Position numbers and translations under genes: made by a program | Shown: piece after piece, positions 12,394-24,163 of the stretch | Layout: every line of letters starts with the position of its first letter | Numbering within the stretch: position 1 is the stretch's first letter | The notes under the pieces: generated by a model | Told to the model about the DNA's origin: nothing | Databases searched by the model: none | Seen by the model: only the letters and a program-made list of their open reading frames with translations | Source of the DNA: Davidsoniella eucalypti | Taxonomy: Eukaryota; Ascomycota; Sordariomycetes; Microascales; Ceratocystidaceae | Length of the DNA: 64,000 nt | Direction of reading: 5' to 3' | Assembly: GCA_004009845.1 (NCBI GenBank) | Contig: RMBW01000068.1 | Location: 124,001 to 188,000 of the forward strand

Positions 12394-12512
12394 TGCTCCG
12401 AGTGAGGGTCGAACTCACGACCTTTGGATGGCATTATCCAGAGGATATCGAGATTTGAAATCAGGCTCCTCATGAATATGAGACCACTGCGCTACCACTG
12501 CGCCATCGAAGC
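12394..12512 (-). tRNA. tRNA-Met (CAT, elongator) with about 47-nt intron
   Basis: On the minus strand a cloverleaf can be drawn. The acceptor stem is GCTTCGA paired with TCGGAGC and discriminator A. The D arm is GCGC-AGTGGTA-GCGC. The T arm is GTGAG-TTCGACC-CTCAC. The anticodon CAT sits in GTGGTCTCATA. The 3' half of the anticodon loop and stem (ATCCAA) comes only after about 47 nt, so an intron lies after position 37, the usual place for nuclear tRNA introns. Without the intron the length is 72 nt. The G1-C72 pair and loop sequence fit elongator rather than initiator Met. The intron begins TTCATGAGG, whose ATGAG is complementary to the CTCAT of the anticodon loop. Confidence 0.88.
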
Positions 12513-12591
12513 CTGTTGTATTTCAACACATGAAACCGGCAGTTACTAGACTATTTAAGGGCCGATTATTTTTCATTTTTTTGACAAGCGT

Positions 12592-12646
12592 CGTATGATC
12601 TTAGTGATTTAGGTAGACGTTAAATATAATCAAATCAAAATCAAAA
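12592..12646 (-). repeat. Right arm of imperfect inverted repeat
   Basis: The reverse complement reads TTTGATTTGATT, TTAACGTCTACCTA, then ATACGACG, matching the left arm at 10819-10885 with short insertions between blocks. It closes the roughly 1.83-kb segment with the tRNA-Met and LINE relic. Confidence 0.55.
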
Positions 12647-14536
12647 ATTTGCCGGAACATGTCCCGAAGAACGGAGGTATAGTCGGGACTGTCTATATCC
12701 AGAATAGTATATGGTGATAAGAGTAGAGCGTATACCGCCCACCGGAAGCTTTTAACTCACAGAACACCCCGTAACATTCCTGATGTGTCTCCCGTTACAA
12801 TAGCCTCACCAAGGTCAAGTTGGGCCATATTCTTGCGGCTAAAACTGGAGATGACGACTTCCATAAGTATCATGGCTAGTGGAAACAGAAATGCATACAC
12901 AAGATCTGAAATCATCTAAACCATCGTGGACACTAGCAGACTTGCAAATGATAACCGAGGCTATGGGGGTCAAATTTGCGAACACGCTTCTGGTAACTAC
13001 AGAACAAGCCATTTTTGTCAGAGTGTTACACAAAAAATCCACAACCTCGCTTTTGGAAGGAAAGACAACAGCCTGAGTTCTGAGAATGCCTAGACACCAC
13101 CCACACCTAACATCGAGGCATGAAGACGGGGTTTCAGAGGAGAGATGGGGTTAGTTGCGACACATGTTTAAAAGACTGTCTACTCCCGGAATATGCCGCC
13201 GCCGTATTACTACGAAGTTGAGTAATTAATTACTTCTAAATAGTATAGACCACTAGTACTTTGGGACTCACTAAGATGTGTCACCCCAAACACATCGTTT
13301 CTATATGGGTGTTAAGCGGAGGATACTCAATATCTACCCAGTAGCGAGTCTGGTGTAGTATGGCCAATTTTAGTGATTCAAGAAGACATTGATAATAGTC
13401 AACGACAGTTACTAACTCCCTTCACTGACAGCAATGATGTTGAAACGAAGGTAAGTAATTTTTTTATATATAGGGACGTTCCTACTCTCTTGGCAAAAAA
13501 AAAACAGAAAGCAACAACTCGACGTTGCCCAATTTCATACATCATCATATAATAAGGAAAGAAGACAGGATATTGAAACTAGCGATATGTATTAGAATAT
13601 AGGACAAAAGAGCTACCGACCATGGAAAGAATGAATATTCGCGTAGCTAGGCGAAAATGATGCAAAACTAATAGTTTATATAAAACAGCAATCTGGTTTC
13701 CAGTCAGGCACCGATCACGAAAGAAGATAGACACGCACACAAAAGAAAGTGCTGAAAAAAAGATTGAAGTTCAAGTTTCCCTCCTGATAATTATCACCCT
13801 TGAAACCAATGTTCCTACTAACAAGTTCCCTAACAAGAAATAAATAAAAATGCATGACTTGGATATGTACCGCTTCGATATGAGTCAAAAAAATACAGTT
13901 AAAACCCAAAGAGGAACAAAAAAAAAATGGAGATATATAGGAAAAAAAAAATGAAACAACGAAGATGACAACAATTCAGTTAAACAATCCCAACATATAT
14001 TTAGCCGGGGTATGAATATGGCAAGAGAAAGCAAATAATGTGAGTTAGTAAGATAAGAAATATGGTTGGTGTGAAATGATAAAAGCTATGTAGTAGATGT
14101 CATAGATGATCTCCAAATAGGAAGGGTAAATGTAAAAAGATAAACAACGATGCCTTCGATTTCCCGTTCTCTTCTCTTCATTTTGGCTCATTGTACATTA
14201 ACCAAACCCAAACAGACAAGAAAACAGAATATGTGGAAAGAAATGGAAGAGCGATAATGATGATCAATGTGAACGGGTACTACGCAGACTTTATGCGTTT
14301 GAACAGACGAAAGAACAAAAACAGGAGAAAAAAAAGATGGTCGACAATATGACAATAAGGAGGAAAACTTTCTCCTTAAAAAAGCAATTAGAACAAATCA
14401 TGATATGGCGTATAGAAAAGAAAGAGAGATAAGACAAATCCCAGGTAACCGAAAGAAAAAAAAAAGAATAACAACGAGGTATAAAAGAAAAAGTGAGTCC
14501 ACACATATATATCCCAGTCCGTCCTGTTCGATCCGT
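12647..14536. other. Intergenic; nothing supported
   Basis: AT-rich; the last several hundred bases (about 14100-14536) should contain the 3' UTR of the minus-strand She3-like gene. Short opposing frames near 12840-13076 lack any recognisable motif. Confidence 0.45.
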
Positions 14537-16342
14537 TTACTGGGCGCCCTTGACGTTCTTTTTGACGTTCAGTGCCCATCGTAACTTGTCTAACGCGTCC
14601 TTGGAGTCTGATAGAAGCTTCTCCATGTGCTCTTCGCGCTGGCGAGACAGCGCCTTGATATCGCGAAGTTGGTCCTCTTGCTCGCACTTGTAGGTTTCGA
14701 ATTGGGACAAGATCTCCTCTTTTTGGCGTTGAAGTTTATCAATGTTGGAGTGTTGCTGATCACAGAGTTCGCGCAACGTGTTGATCTTGTCGTCATCCTT
14801 GCGTCGGTCAATCACGATGTTTGCGATCTCACCGCGCATTTTACCGACTACACGCATAGTCTCTTCGCCTTGGTCCTTCCAGTGAGAAGCAATGGCGTTA
14901 TACCGGCCCTCCATCAATTGCGCGTGGTTGTTGGCCTCGTCGACCTGTGTTTGTGAGGATTGCCGTAGCTTGTCAACCTCATCGCGCCACACCTTTTCAC
15001 GATCTAGGGCTTCCTTTGCCCGTGCACGCTCGAGTTCGATTGCTGCTGTTAAAGACTCGACTTGGCGCTCTTTGCGCGACAACAGAGTCTTGGTGACATT
15101 GGCTTCGAGCAAACGGCTTTCATAGTCACCGACAACGCGGTCCATCTTCTCTTCAACCATCTTGGCCGCTTGCTTGGATTCTTCAGCCCGCAGCCGTTCG
15201 ATCTGGATGTCGCGCTTGAGGGCCTCGTTGTCGCTAACCAGTTTGTTGATGACACGGCCGGTCTTACCGAGGCCCGCCTTTCCGATGGTCGAGTCCCACG
15301 AGGGGTCATTGGGGTTTCCGTGGCCATTGGCGTGGCTATTTCCATTAGCGGCATGTCCCATATCTGCTGTGTTGTCTGGGGACGGCATTGGTGGTGCAAT
15401 GGGGGGAAACTGCGGGTCTATGGAGTCTGTTGAGAGAGGGCGCGATCCGTTGGGAAAAGAGTGTGTCTGTGCGGCTTCGGTGTCGGCAAGGTCGGGACTT
15501 GATAGGCCGGCGGAGATAGAAATGGAGACGGAGGTTGAAGCGGCGGAAGCGCTGTTTGTAAGATTGTGAGTGGGTGAAGAGATAGAGTCGTATTGGCCTG
15601 CATTGGCTGCCCCTGGTTCGTCCGAGGCAGCGGAAGCGTCTCTTAACGCAAGAGAAGAGGCCGATACAGAGTGTGTAGTGGCAGTACCGCTAGTAGATGT
15701 ATTGTTTGTGCCTTTGTCGTCGGCAGAAATTCCGTGACTGCTCGCCATGGACGCGGTGCTGTTGACAGAACTCGAAAAAGCAGAGTTTCTAGTGGTTGTA
15801 GAGTGTGCGTCTGAGCCCGAGTCGGATGTAACGCCGTCGAAGCTGGGAACGGTGCGAATGGTAGTAGTGGTGGGCAGGGGACTAGGACTACTACTGCTAC
15901 TGTTGGGCTGCATGGTCGAACCACCAGCGGCTGATACTGCGACGGGGATGGTAGAGATGGAAATAGAAGTAGTTGTAAGCGTAGAGGCACTAGAGTTGCT
16001 GGGATATTGGGATTCGGGAGATCGTTTTCTGGACAGCACGTTAAAGCTTTGTTTCATGCTGTTAAAGGCACCAGATGCAGTCGACAGGCCACGACTGGAG
16101 GGAACGCCGGAGCTTTGATTTTCATGCGTTGGCGACGATTGAGACTGGGAGTGCGATCGGGACTTTGATTTCTGTGATGAAGCCGCCGATGATGGCGAAA
16201 GCTGCGGATTGTCGGCGTGTCGGTCGCGGTCTTTGATGGATTCAGGGCCGACAGAGGTTGAACGCAGCAGATGAGGTCGGGGTTTGGACACTGAGTACAG
16301 GAAAACAAAGGTCAGCACAAGGATTACTAAGAGCACCTCCAT
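14537..16342 (-). CDS. She3-like coiled-coil RNA-transport adaptor
   Basis: A single open frame of 601 residues. The first half (residues 20-330) is Ser/Thr-rich and disordered. From about residue 350 (KTGRVINKLVSDNEALKRDI) to the end it is a long charged coiled coil (LERARAKEALDREKVWRDEV, HWKDQGEETMRVVGKMRGEI) ending KLRWALNVKKNV. This matches the conserved part of the fungal SWI5-dependent HO expression protein 3 family. In budding yeast She3 links mRNA-binding She2 to a type V myosin; in filamentous fungi the role is less clear. The first 19 residues are hydrophobic (MEVLLVILVLTFVFLYSVS) and could be a membrane anchor. The underlying DNA, however, has a branch-site-like CTGAC and pyrimidine-rich run ending in CAG at about 16292, so the hydrophobic start may be intron sequence. 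Confidence 0.75.
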   Translation of the reverse strand: MEVLLVILVLTFVFLYSVSKPRPHLLRSTSVGPESIKDRDRHADNPQLSPSSAASSQKSKSRSHSQSQSSPTHENQSSGVPSSRGLSTASGAFNSMKQSFNVLSRKRSPESQYPSNSSASTLTTTSISISTIPVAVSAAGGSTMQPNSSSSSPSPLPTTTTIRTVPSFDGVTSDSGSDAHSTTTRNSAFSSSVNSTASMASSHGISADDKGTNNTSTSGTATTHSVSASSLALRDASAASDEPGAANAGQYDSISSPTHNLTNSASAASTSVSISISAGLSSPDLADTEAAQTHSFPNGSRPLSTDSIDPQFPPIAPPMPSPDNTADMGHAANGNSHANGHGNPNDPSWDSTIGKAGLGKTGRVINKLVSDNEALKRDIQIERLRAEESKQAAKMVEEKMDRVVGDYESRLLEANVTKTLLSRKERQVESLTAAIELERARAKEALDREKVWRDEVDKLRQSSQTQVDEANNHAQLMEGRYNAIASHWKDQGEETMRVVGKMRGEIANIVIDRRKDDDKINTLRELCDQQHSNIDKLQRQKEEILSQFETYKCEQEDQLRDIKALSRQREEHMEKLLSDSKDALDKLRWALNVKKNVKGAQ

Positions 16343-18480
16343 GGAGAAGATGCGGTGGTTCTAAGGGTTTTGGTGGCCACGGGCGTCGAAGCAGAGCAGG
16401 CAGAGAGTATCAAAATAGCAGAGCAAGCAGCAGCAGCAGCATTAGCAGCAAAAGAGAACGGACTATCGGGTGTCGGCGCGCAGCAGAATTGACGGTACAA
16501 GTCGAGACAAACAAAGGGATCGCGGCTTGGGCTGTCTTGGTCTTGCGTGCGTTCTCCAGGCTAGTGAATGGTGGACTGGATTAGATAAGATTGATGATGG
16601 TGGCGTTCTTATCCCCGGGACTAGCTAGCTTGCGTTTCTTGCTGTGTTTCTGTCCTTGTCGTCGACATCTACAGCCATTACTATCGCGGCCTCCGTTAGG
16701 TTCGACGAGACTCTAACAACAGCCCTCGAGTCAAGCCCTCGAAAGCCTCTAGTGCGAGGGACGGCTGGATTGGGCTCATGTATAGTGGACTCGTTGCGAA
16801 ATTGAGCCCCGGAACCAAGGAATGCTGCTGCGGAGCTTCATCAGACAAGGCACACCTCGACAGCATTATAGAACGGTGGGCGAATGACAACTAGACACAC
16901 GTTCTTAGTCTTGGAGCACTCGTCCCGTGCTAAGCCGCTGGTCATCTGCGGTTCGGTGATGGGTGCCCTCCATCAATTAGCGCTGGCGATAGGGACGAGA
17001 CGAGACGAGCGTTGTATGGCATGCTGTGCTTATGGTGTTCTGCTGCTGTTGCGTCTGCGTATTGCCTGGTGATTAGGGTATATCGAACGGAGAAAGGGTT
17101 GCGCCATACCAGACAGAGTGCGGTTCTTGGACACGGCGAGGTTTTCGGAAGACACAGTAGAAGATCGGTTCTTCTTGAGAAAACGTTTTGGCATTCTCTC
17201 GACTCGAAAAGTAAACAGAGGAAAAAAGAATCAGGAACAGGGAAATAAAGAACCGCAGAAAAGCGGACAGCAAGGAAGGGGGAACGGAAAATTCGGCGTC
17301 CTCCACGATCCCCAAGTGGGCGTTATTTTTTCTTTTACTTTCGTTCGGTCTGGCGTCCAGGGAGATCCTCCGAAGATTTGTCGAAGGCTTCTTTTGCTTC
17401 TCTGTGCACTTTTTTGTGCTGCTCGAAAGCTGGTTCGCTTTCTTTTGTTTACTTTTGTTGTCTAGGCGGCGCTGCGTTTTTAGGTCAGAGTTACACTGGC
17501 TGCTATTCTCAGTTGATCGAGCTAATCGAGCTAGCTAGCAAAATAATCGAGCTGGTCAAAAAGCGCTTGGTTGCAGCTAAACTTGCACTAGTGCGGCGCT
17601 GTAACACGGGCAACTAATCGGAGTCGGTAGGGGGTGTAGCAGCTTTTTTCGGTGGCTGAGTCGCTGTAGTTGTAGGGCGTTTGGCGCTAATGCAGGCGGT
17701 AGCTTGTCTATAGATGGCTGGTTATAACACTGTTGTGAAAACTGTCAACGATGCATGAAAAAACAGAGGAGAAAATAGTGATGATAATGAATAACAACGG
17801 AAGAATTCGAGACTTTCTGTCTTTTCTCTCGTCTGTTCAAAATTGCTCTCGAACTTTTGCACGGGCCAGGGGCTCTTCTTAAGCAAGAGATAAAATAGTA
17901 GCAGAGCAAAGCATATGAATAACTGGATGGCTGAAAAGAAACCTAGACCGTGAGACGACGTCCAGCACAAGTAAAAGAGGCGAGGCGAGCCAAGGTCAAG
18001 ACCCCCAAGCTTCTGCGTCCATACAGTGTGTCGGTAAACCCTTCTCGATGACGGGATAAAGCAGCCCTGCCCACGGCCTGGTTGTCTAGTTGATGGGCTG
18101 GTAGCGTGGTGCACTGTAGCCAGGCTTTCCTCCCTTGCGATTGCACTGTTCTATCTGCTGCTTCTTCCTTGCTCGGATTGGCACCGACAGGACAGGGCTG
18201 GCTTGAGGCCGCAGAGAGATGGAGCTTGACCGAGAAATGTACTGTGTAGTTGTGACGAGCCGTGATACTTCGTCAAGAGCCTTATGAAAGCGGTGCCAAG
18301 CTATATGCCGAAGAAAGCCTGCAAGCTATCAGTATATGCCCTTCGAAACTTCGAGCGCTTAATCGTGGTATAAATAATGCAAATATAGCTGTACACCGCT
18401 CCACATCGCAATATCACCAACATCTCGCAGTATTCAGGAACCCGCACTAACAGTCGGTTATACCCTCATGCATGCACTTG
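16343..18480. other. Upstream region of the She3-like gene; no gene seen
   Basis: Moderately GC-rich near the gene (16343-17300), with a CAG microsatellite at about 16428-16450. Frames on both strands are short and overlap each other without domain content. It probably contains the promoter and 5' UTR of the minus-strand gene. Confidence 0.4.
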
Positions 18481-21400
18481 CATTACCCGCGTGTTTCTTT
18501 TCCTTAGTTGTTATCCTCTTGCTTTAATCTAGTCGCTACTCGAATCGAGCCACGATCCTGCTCTTTTAGCTAGGCCCGAGGGGACCCTTCTCTTGGTCTT
18601 TCTCGTCTACTTGAGAGAATAAAGCAACCTCGCTTTGTGTTTAACTTACTTGGTCGGTGCCGCCGCTAGGCACGGAAAAGGACCTTTGCTTAAAAAGAGC
18701 CGAAGCTGGACGAACGAGAGCTTCGACTTGGCGAGTCTGAATATACTCTCTCTTTGTTCGGGGTCTGGCATGGCCTTGGCCTAGTCAATGGAAAGAGATG
18801 AGGAAGGGGTGACCCCATCCATGGTTGACCAAACAAGATTGTCGTCCTGGTAGCCAGGCTTTCTAACTAATGGTAACTAGCAGTAAGTTTCAACTAACCT
18901 TGTATGTCAATAATGTGAGTGTGCAAGACTAAGATATCTTGTCTATACCAAACAATGAGCCCTCCAGAATGGTGTTCTCGGTTGTGTTGGTGCAGATGAG
19001 AGACAATTGTCAAAAGAAGAATGTCGTACAGTTAAAACCTGCTCTCAGGTTTAAATACAAAGACACGGGGGCAGAGGAGCAGCCAGACTGCAGAGAGGCT
19101 TGCTACCAGGACAGCCTCTGCTTTATGAGGGCAACCCATTTCAAGCACTAAGCCCATAACTATAGGATAAAATAGCATTACATGGTAGTGTGCATGAATA
19201 CACACTTCGCTTTGCTTTACACTAAGCAGTTGAGCAGTAGCATTCGACGGCTGAAAGTGATAGTTCTCATTCTCATTGCTATGGTCTAAACTCAGTTGGC
19301 AATTCTAGGCATATTAAATGCCCAATAAGCTAGATGCATGTTGCCTATAGAGACCCCCATCTTCTTCCTTGACTGCCTAATGTCTTTCCTCTATCTAATC
19401 CAGCTAGCCTATATTTAGTATTAGTCAAGCCCTTCTACACTTATAGCATCCCGAGAAACAGGTACTTCCCGCGTCCGACACAAGCCTGGAATTTAACATC
19501 AGCATAACAGGGACATAACAGCATTCGATGTGCTAGCATCATGGTAAACTGTATCTTGTCTATGTTGCTTGCGTTTGCTTCCTATAGCAACCGATTATAT
19601 ACAGCACTGCCTCGGTTCCTAAAGGGCTGATAGGTAATGATCTAGTCATTTAAGCCCTGTACCAGTCAGCTTGCTTAGGACGATTTCATGAACCCGCTTG
19701 AGGCTTTAACTATTGGGCTCATCTGATACAAATTATCAGGGACTCTTGGTTGAACAACGCCACAATTCTTTTGACATGCAAAAATACGGATTCACCCCAG
19801 CAACGCAATAACCTCCAGATATCTATAAGGACAGGCTAAGGTACTAAACGAATAATATGCAGAAAATAAACATCTGCAGAAGAGGTTCTCATTGTGAAGA
19901 AAAACAAGCTCCCTTCTCACAATATGTACATCATTAGGCTAGGGTCACCCTTTTTGGTAAGGGGATGATAATACTAGTAATTTATACCAGGAAAAGCAAA
20001 GATAAAAATAAAAGAGAGCAAAAAGTGCTGGAAGTCATGTCTTTCAACTGCCAAAAGTATTTGAGCATAATATCAGAATGGATAAATGACCTTCTTCTTT
20101 CTTTGTTTACATACAATAATAACTAGTACTTCGTTTCGTTCGTATCACCCTGATTCTCATACTTTCCTTTATGGCACTTTTGTTGTGATGACTTCAAACC
20201 AAAATAAGGAAATATAGTTGTACATAGAATTTGAATTTCATTGAACAAATAATAATGAAGAAGATAGAAAAAGGCTTACCCAATAACGGCATGATACTTG
20301 AGGCAGAAACCCCATATTGACCTGACCTTATGTATGTACTATCCTTCACTTGACCTTACAGCTCTTCTTTATAGCTTTCTAGCAGCCCGTAGCCCGTAGC
20401 CTAACATTTTACCTCCCTTGAATTCCCCTATTCCAGCAAACTATCTAAGAAACAAAGCTAATAAACAAGCACATACTTGTTAGTAACACACAATAGTTAG
20501 TTATACATAGACATCTTTTCAATGGCTGCCTTGTTTTTTGTCTTACTTTGCATAAAAACCCACTTATTGCAATCTTGATTCCAAGCCATACATAAAACAA
20601 GCCCTTATTTTAAGACCTTGTTCATACCCCCTTCCTTTCAAGCTTCACATTGTATGTACAGATATATCGTATAGAATTACAGATATTTCTCTGCAACCAC
20701 TACATCGAGCCGATGTTCGTAGCCTATCGAACTGCCTTCAGCTCTTTAAGCTCAGCTTGTATAATAATATCTATACTTTGCTTTTTTCTTCAGCTGTATC
20801 AGCTTTCATACTGAACCCAGGATCGTTTACATTATTATGTCTTTGCCTGTTACAAGTATACATCGTACATATCTACAGATAACTATACTAAGAAACATCT
20901 TCTAGTTACAGAAGAAAAATAAAAGCAACGATGGATCGACGACTCAGGCCCTCCATCTCATCCTATGTAGAAGAATACCGAGAATTTGAGGTACCTGTCA
21001 ATTAGCTTGCATATAGTGCGTGGTAATTATTTAGATACGCAATGTCAGAAGTACTACTGCAATTAGGGTTTCAAAGTTAAGGTATAGAGATTGATGGAGC
21101 TAAGGGTTGATAATAACTTGCGAAACCACAAAACTTGTCTAAGCCTCATATAATACAGGCATAAATAAAGCTACTACTAAAGTCCACCTATGCTTATAGT
21201 AATGCTTTCGAGGATTTGGGCAGCCCATTCAAGTAGATGCCAGGTAGTAACCATACTGTTCTAAGAGGGTTTATAGTACAAGGAGCTACAAAATGCTGGG
21301 AGGTTTTGAGACAGGTTCCCGAGGTGCTACATAGCTATCAAAGCTCCATTTCTACCTTAATAAAAAATAAAAAAAGCACATGTACTTGATAGAAAAAGAA

Positions 21401-21564
21401 AGTTATGATAAAATGATGCTAGTACTCGCCAGAACTAGCACTTTATAATACATATTCATGATTACCAACTCTGACTAGGGTTGTGTATGTATCCCATATT
21501 CGTGATAAGCTTATATAATGGTAACAGCTACCTGGGTTAGAAATGATCCATCTTCTTTGCTTTC
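18481..21564. other. Intergenic; possible LTR-like remnant, otherwise nothing
   Basis: The stretch 18490-18790 is unlike its surroundings: CT-rich, with TTGAGAGAATAAAGCAACCT followed by GC-rich sequence, reminiscent of an LTR R-U5 region. No repeat partner is present in the window, so I only flag it. A small Cys-containing frame (18969-19151) has no support. The rest is AT-rich. Confidence 0.3.
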
Positions 21565-24163
21565 TTACACAGCAAGAGCAGGTGATTCTCCTTCAGAGAC
21601 TGCCTTCTTATTTTCCAATTCCTGCATAGCAACAGCAAGCCATTCTGGCCGAAACTTGCCAAGATATTTGCCGGCCATGACCCGAGCATCATCAACTATG
21701 AAAATGCAGGTTGTTAGTATTGACATCTTACACCGATACCACTTGAGAAGAGATATCCATATATGTAGACGAGAGAATAGTACGTACCATCTGTCCAGAT
21801 GCTTTGAATAGCATCGAGAGCAATATCTTTTACAGGCGGCCGCATCATCACTAGATACAGAAGACTATTCAACACCAGTGATACCACCGTCGGATCGCGA
21901 CATGTCGCCTTGACCCGCGATAAGATAGGTTCGCTCAGCTCCGGAATCTCAGAAAGGAAACGTGTCAGCACCTTGTCGCCAGGATGTAGATACGGCAGGA
22001 ATCCATCTAGTAACCGTAGGGCAAGCCGATGATATTGCGGCTCATGGCTGACGACGCCTTGCTTTGCTTGTACTCGGTCATTATACCACTCCTCACAGAG
22101 CCATGTTACCGCAACGTCGATACGCTTGCGGAAGTCGGCAAGCACATATTCGGATAACATATCGCGGAGAATATTGTTGAGGTTGGATGGTTGTGGCGTG
22201 ACTTTGGATAGTGCTGTTGATGAAGATTCTTCTGTATCGTTGGATTCAGCTTTGGCATTAGACTGTCTGGCTTCGGTTGAGCTGCGAGTCGCAACACGAA
22301 TGAGAATTGTAATCCAGGAGTCGCGGTCGCCTGTATTTCCGGTAAATTGTCTCCAGCCGAGCTTCGTTTTTTTCGCTGCCGAATCGTCACTCACAGTGAC
22401 ACGGTCCTCGAAGACTTGTCTAAGTGCAAGCTGACCCATCCCTAGCGCTGATTCTTGAGTTAGAGGAGGTGCCGTGGGGAGCTTGAAAGCTTCCATTGAT
22501 GGTGATGCCTCGGGCTTAGGAACTACCGCTTGAGTGGGTTCGCTGTCCATTTTGTTCTGGATCTGCTCATTGTCTTCAGCTGTGTAGAAGTCTGGTTCAT
22601 AATCATCGTCGTCGTCATCAACACCTAGAGGTTGGGTGTTGGGGTTCATGGATAAAGGTGGAGGTGTGGCTGCTCGAAGGGCCTCAAGTCGTTGCCGAAC
22701 ATCTTGAATTTTCCGATCGAGGACGCTTTGTTTCATAGATGCTAATGCCGATATAACGATACGAGAAACTAATGCCGGCGGTAGGGTGTGTACATCGAAA
22801 TTGTTCACCGTATCTGAAGCGGTTTTGGTGAGTGTAAAGATGTCACCAAGCGTGTGAGGACCGGGACCTAATGACGGGGTTTGGTAATCTGCTTCTTCTT
22901 GCTTGACCGCAGGCGCTGATGGCGGTTGAGCCATGCGCTGGCGCTTGGGATCTGAATGAGGATGTTGCGGTGGCTCCAATGGGCGTTTGCGACCGGCCTC
23001 GTCCAAGGCATTTGGCCCTCTTACCATTAACCATTCGATTCTCTGGTGAATGCGTTGCGCGAATGGATTCTGAGGATCTCGTTTCATAAAACCTATCAAA
23101 AAAATGCGTACCGTCTTCATCATGGATCTGATGACAACCTTTTCCTTCGGAGTAAGGTTGCCGTTAGCATTTCTGAAGGGGTCGAAGTTAAGAACCACAT
23201 TGAGGATCCGGTTGCCAATATTCTGGCGTGCCCGGACAAGGATAGAAAGGCAATTGAGGGTCGCATCAACAAGTAAGCCATCACTCGACGATGATGTTCT
23301 AGATATAATTGCTGTTAGATATGCTTATGTTTGGAGTTGATATGTATCTATGACACGTACATGTTGTTGTCTTGGAGAGTGCCTAAAAGACGATCTAGAA
23401 GGCCGTGAGCTTCAGCCTCTAGCATGCGCGGATCAAGAGTGCTGTGATTTGGTGGGATTCGATCAAGTGATACATCCATAGAGTCCCCCCGCTGTATAGA
23501 GTGTTAGTAATCCAATTACCCATGATAGCCCTCATGCTACCCATGAGATAGGTCATGATGCATGTATTTGCATTGTGTATACACATACCTTGGGTTCTGA
23601 GGTTGACGATGGGGTTTGAGCAAACACGACTCGTTGCGCAAACTTCATACAGCACAGGCGGACGCTGACGTTTGCTGTGTCCCAGAGACTTAATATTCTG
23701 GACTTAATTGCCGTCATCTTTTGCCATGTGATGTTATCGTATGAATTTTCGATACTAGATGAATAGAAATATGTTAGCTTGAATGTTAGGATCATAGCTT
23801 CGTTTTAGTCTAGGATCAGACTTACGTCCAACGCAGAGTGACAGGAAAGACACTTGCGCAAGTCAAGATGACGCTCTGTAGAACATGAGCATCCTCATTG
23901 TGATTATTCAAAACAGCCTCCAGCGTGTCAAGCACACCACTGACCTGCATCGTCTCTTTGTCCTTCTCTGAGAGAGCTGGCGTCGCAAAAGCTTCTGCTA
24001 GGAAATCCGCACCCCATCGACGGAGCTCGAGGAGTGTATTGGGCTGTAACAAAGGCAGGATTCCCTTGACAACATCTGGGTAGAACTTGACGTCGACCAG
24101 CACCAGCTTACGAGCATCGTTGAGCTGGCGGATCTGGTCCTCAACACTCGGGGCGCCTGCCAT
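21565..24163 (-). CDS. pta1: Pta1 / symplekin, mRNA 3'-end processing scaffold
   Basis: Five exons: 24163-23826, 23754-23589, 23491-23361, 23298-21788 and 21695-21565. The introns are 71, 97, 62 and 92 nt, all GT-AG. The joined frame gives 758 residues, normal for fungal Pta1. The N-terminus (MAGAPSVEDQIRQLNDARKL, then YPDVVKGILPLL) and the helical-repeat region (DNITWQKMTAIKSRILSLWD, LLVDATLNCLSILVRARQN) are the HEAT-like symplekin/Pta1 N-terminal domain. A basic Pro-rich linker (residues about 285-340) and an acidic patch (DDDDDDYEPDFY) follow. A second helical region runs to the C-terminus (FRPEWLAVAMQELENKKAV). Symplekin/Pta1 is a scaffold in the nuclear cleavage and polyadenylation factor that also touches the RNA polymerase II CTD phosphatase. 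It is divergently oriented to coa3, about 1 kb away. Confidence 0.88.
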
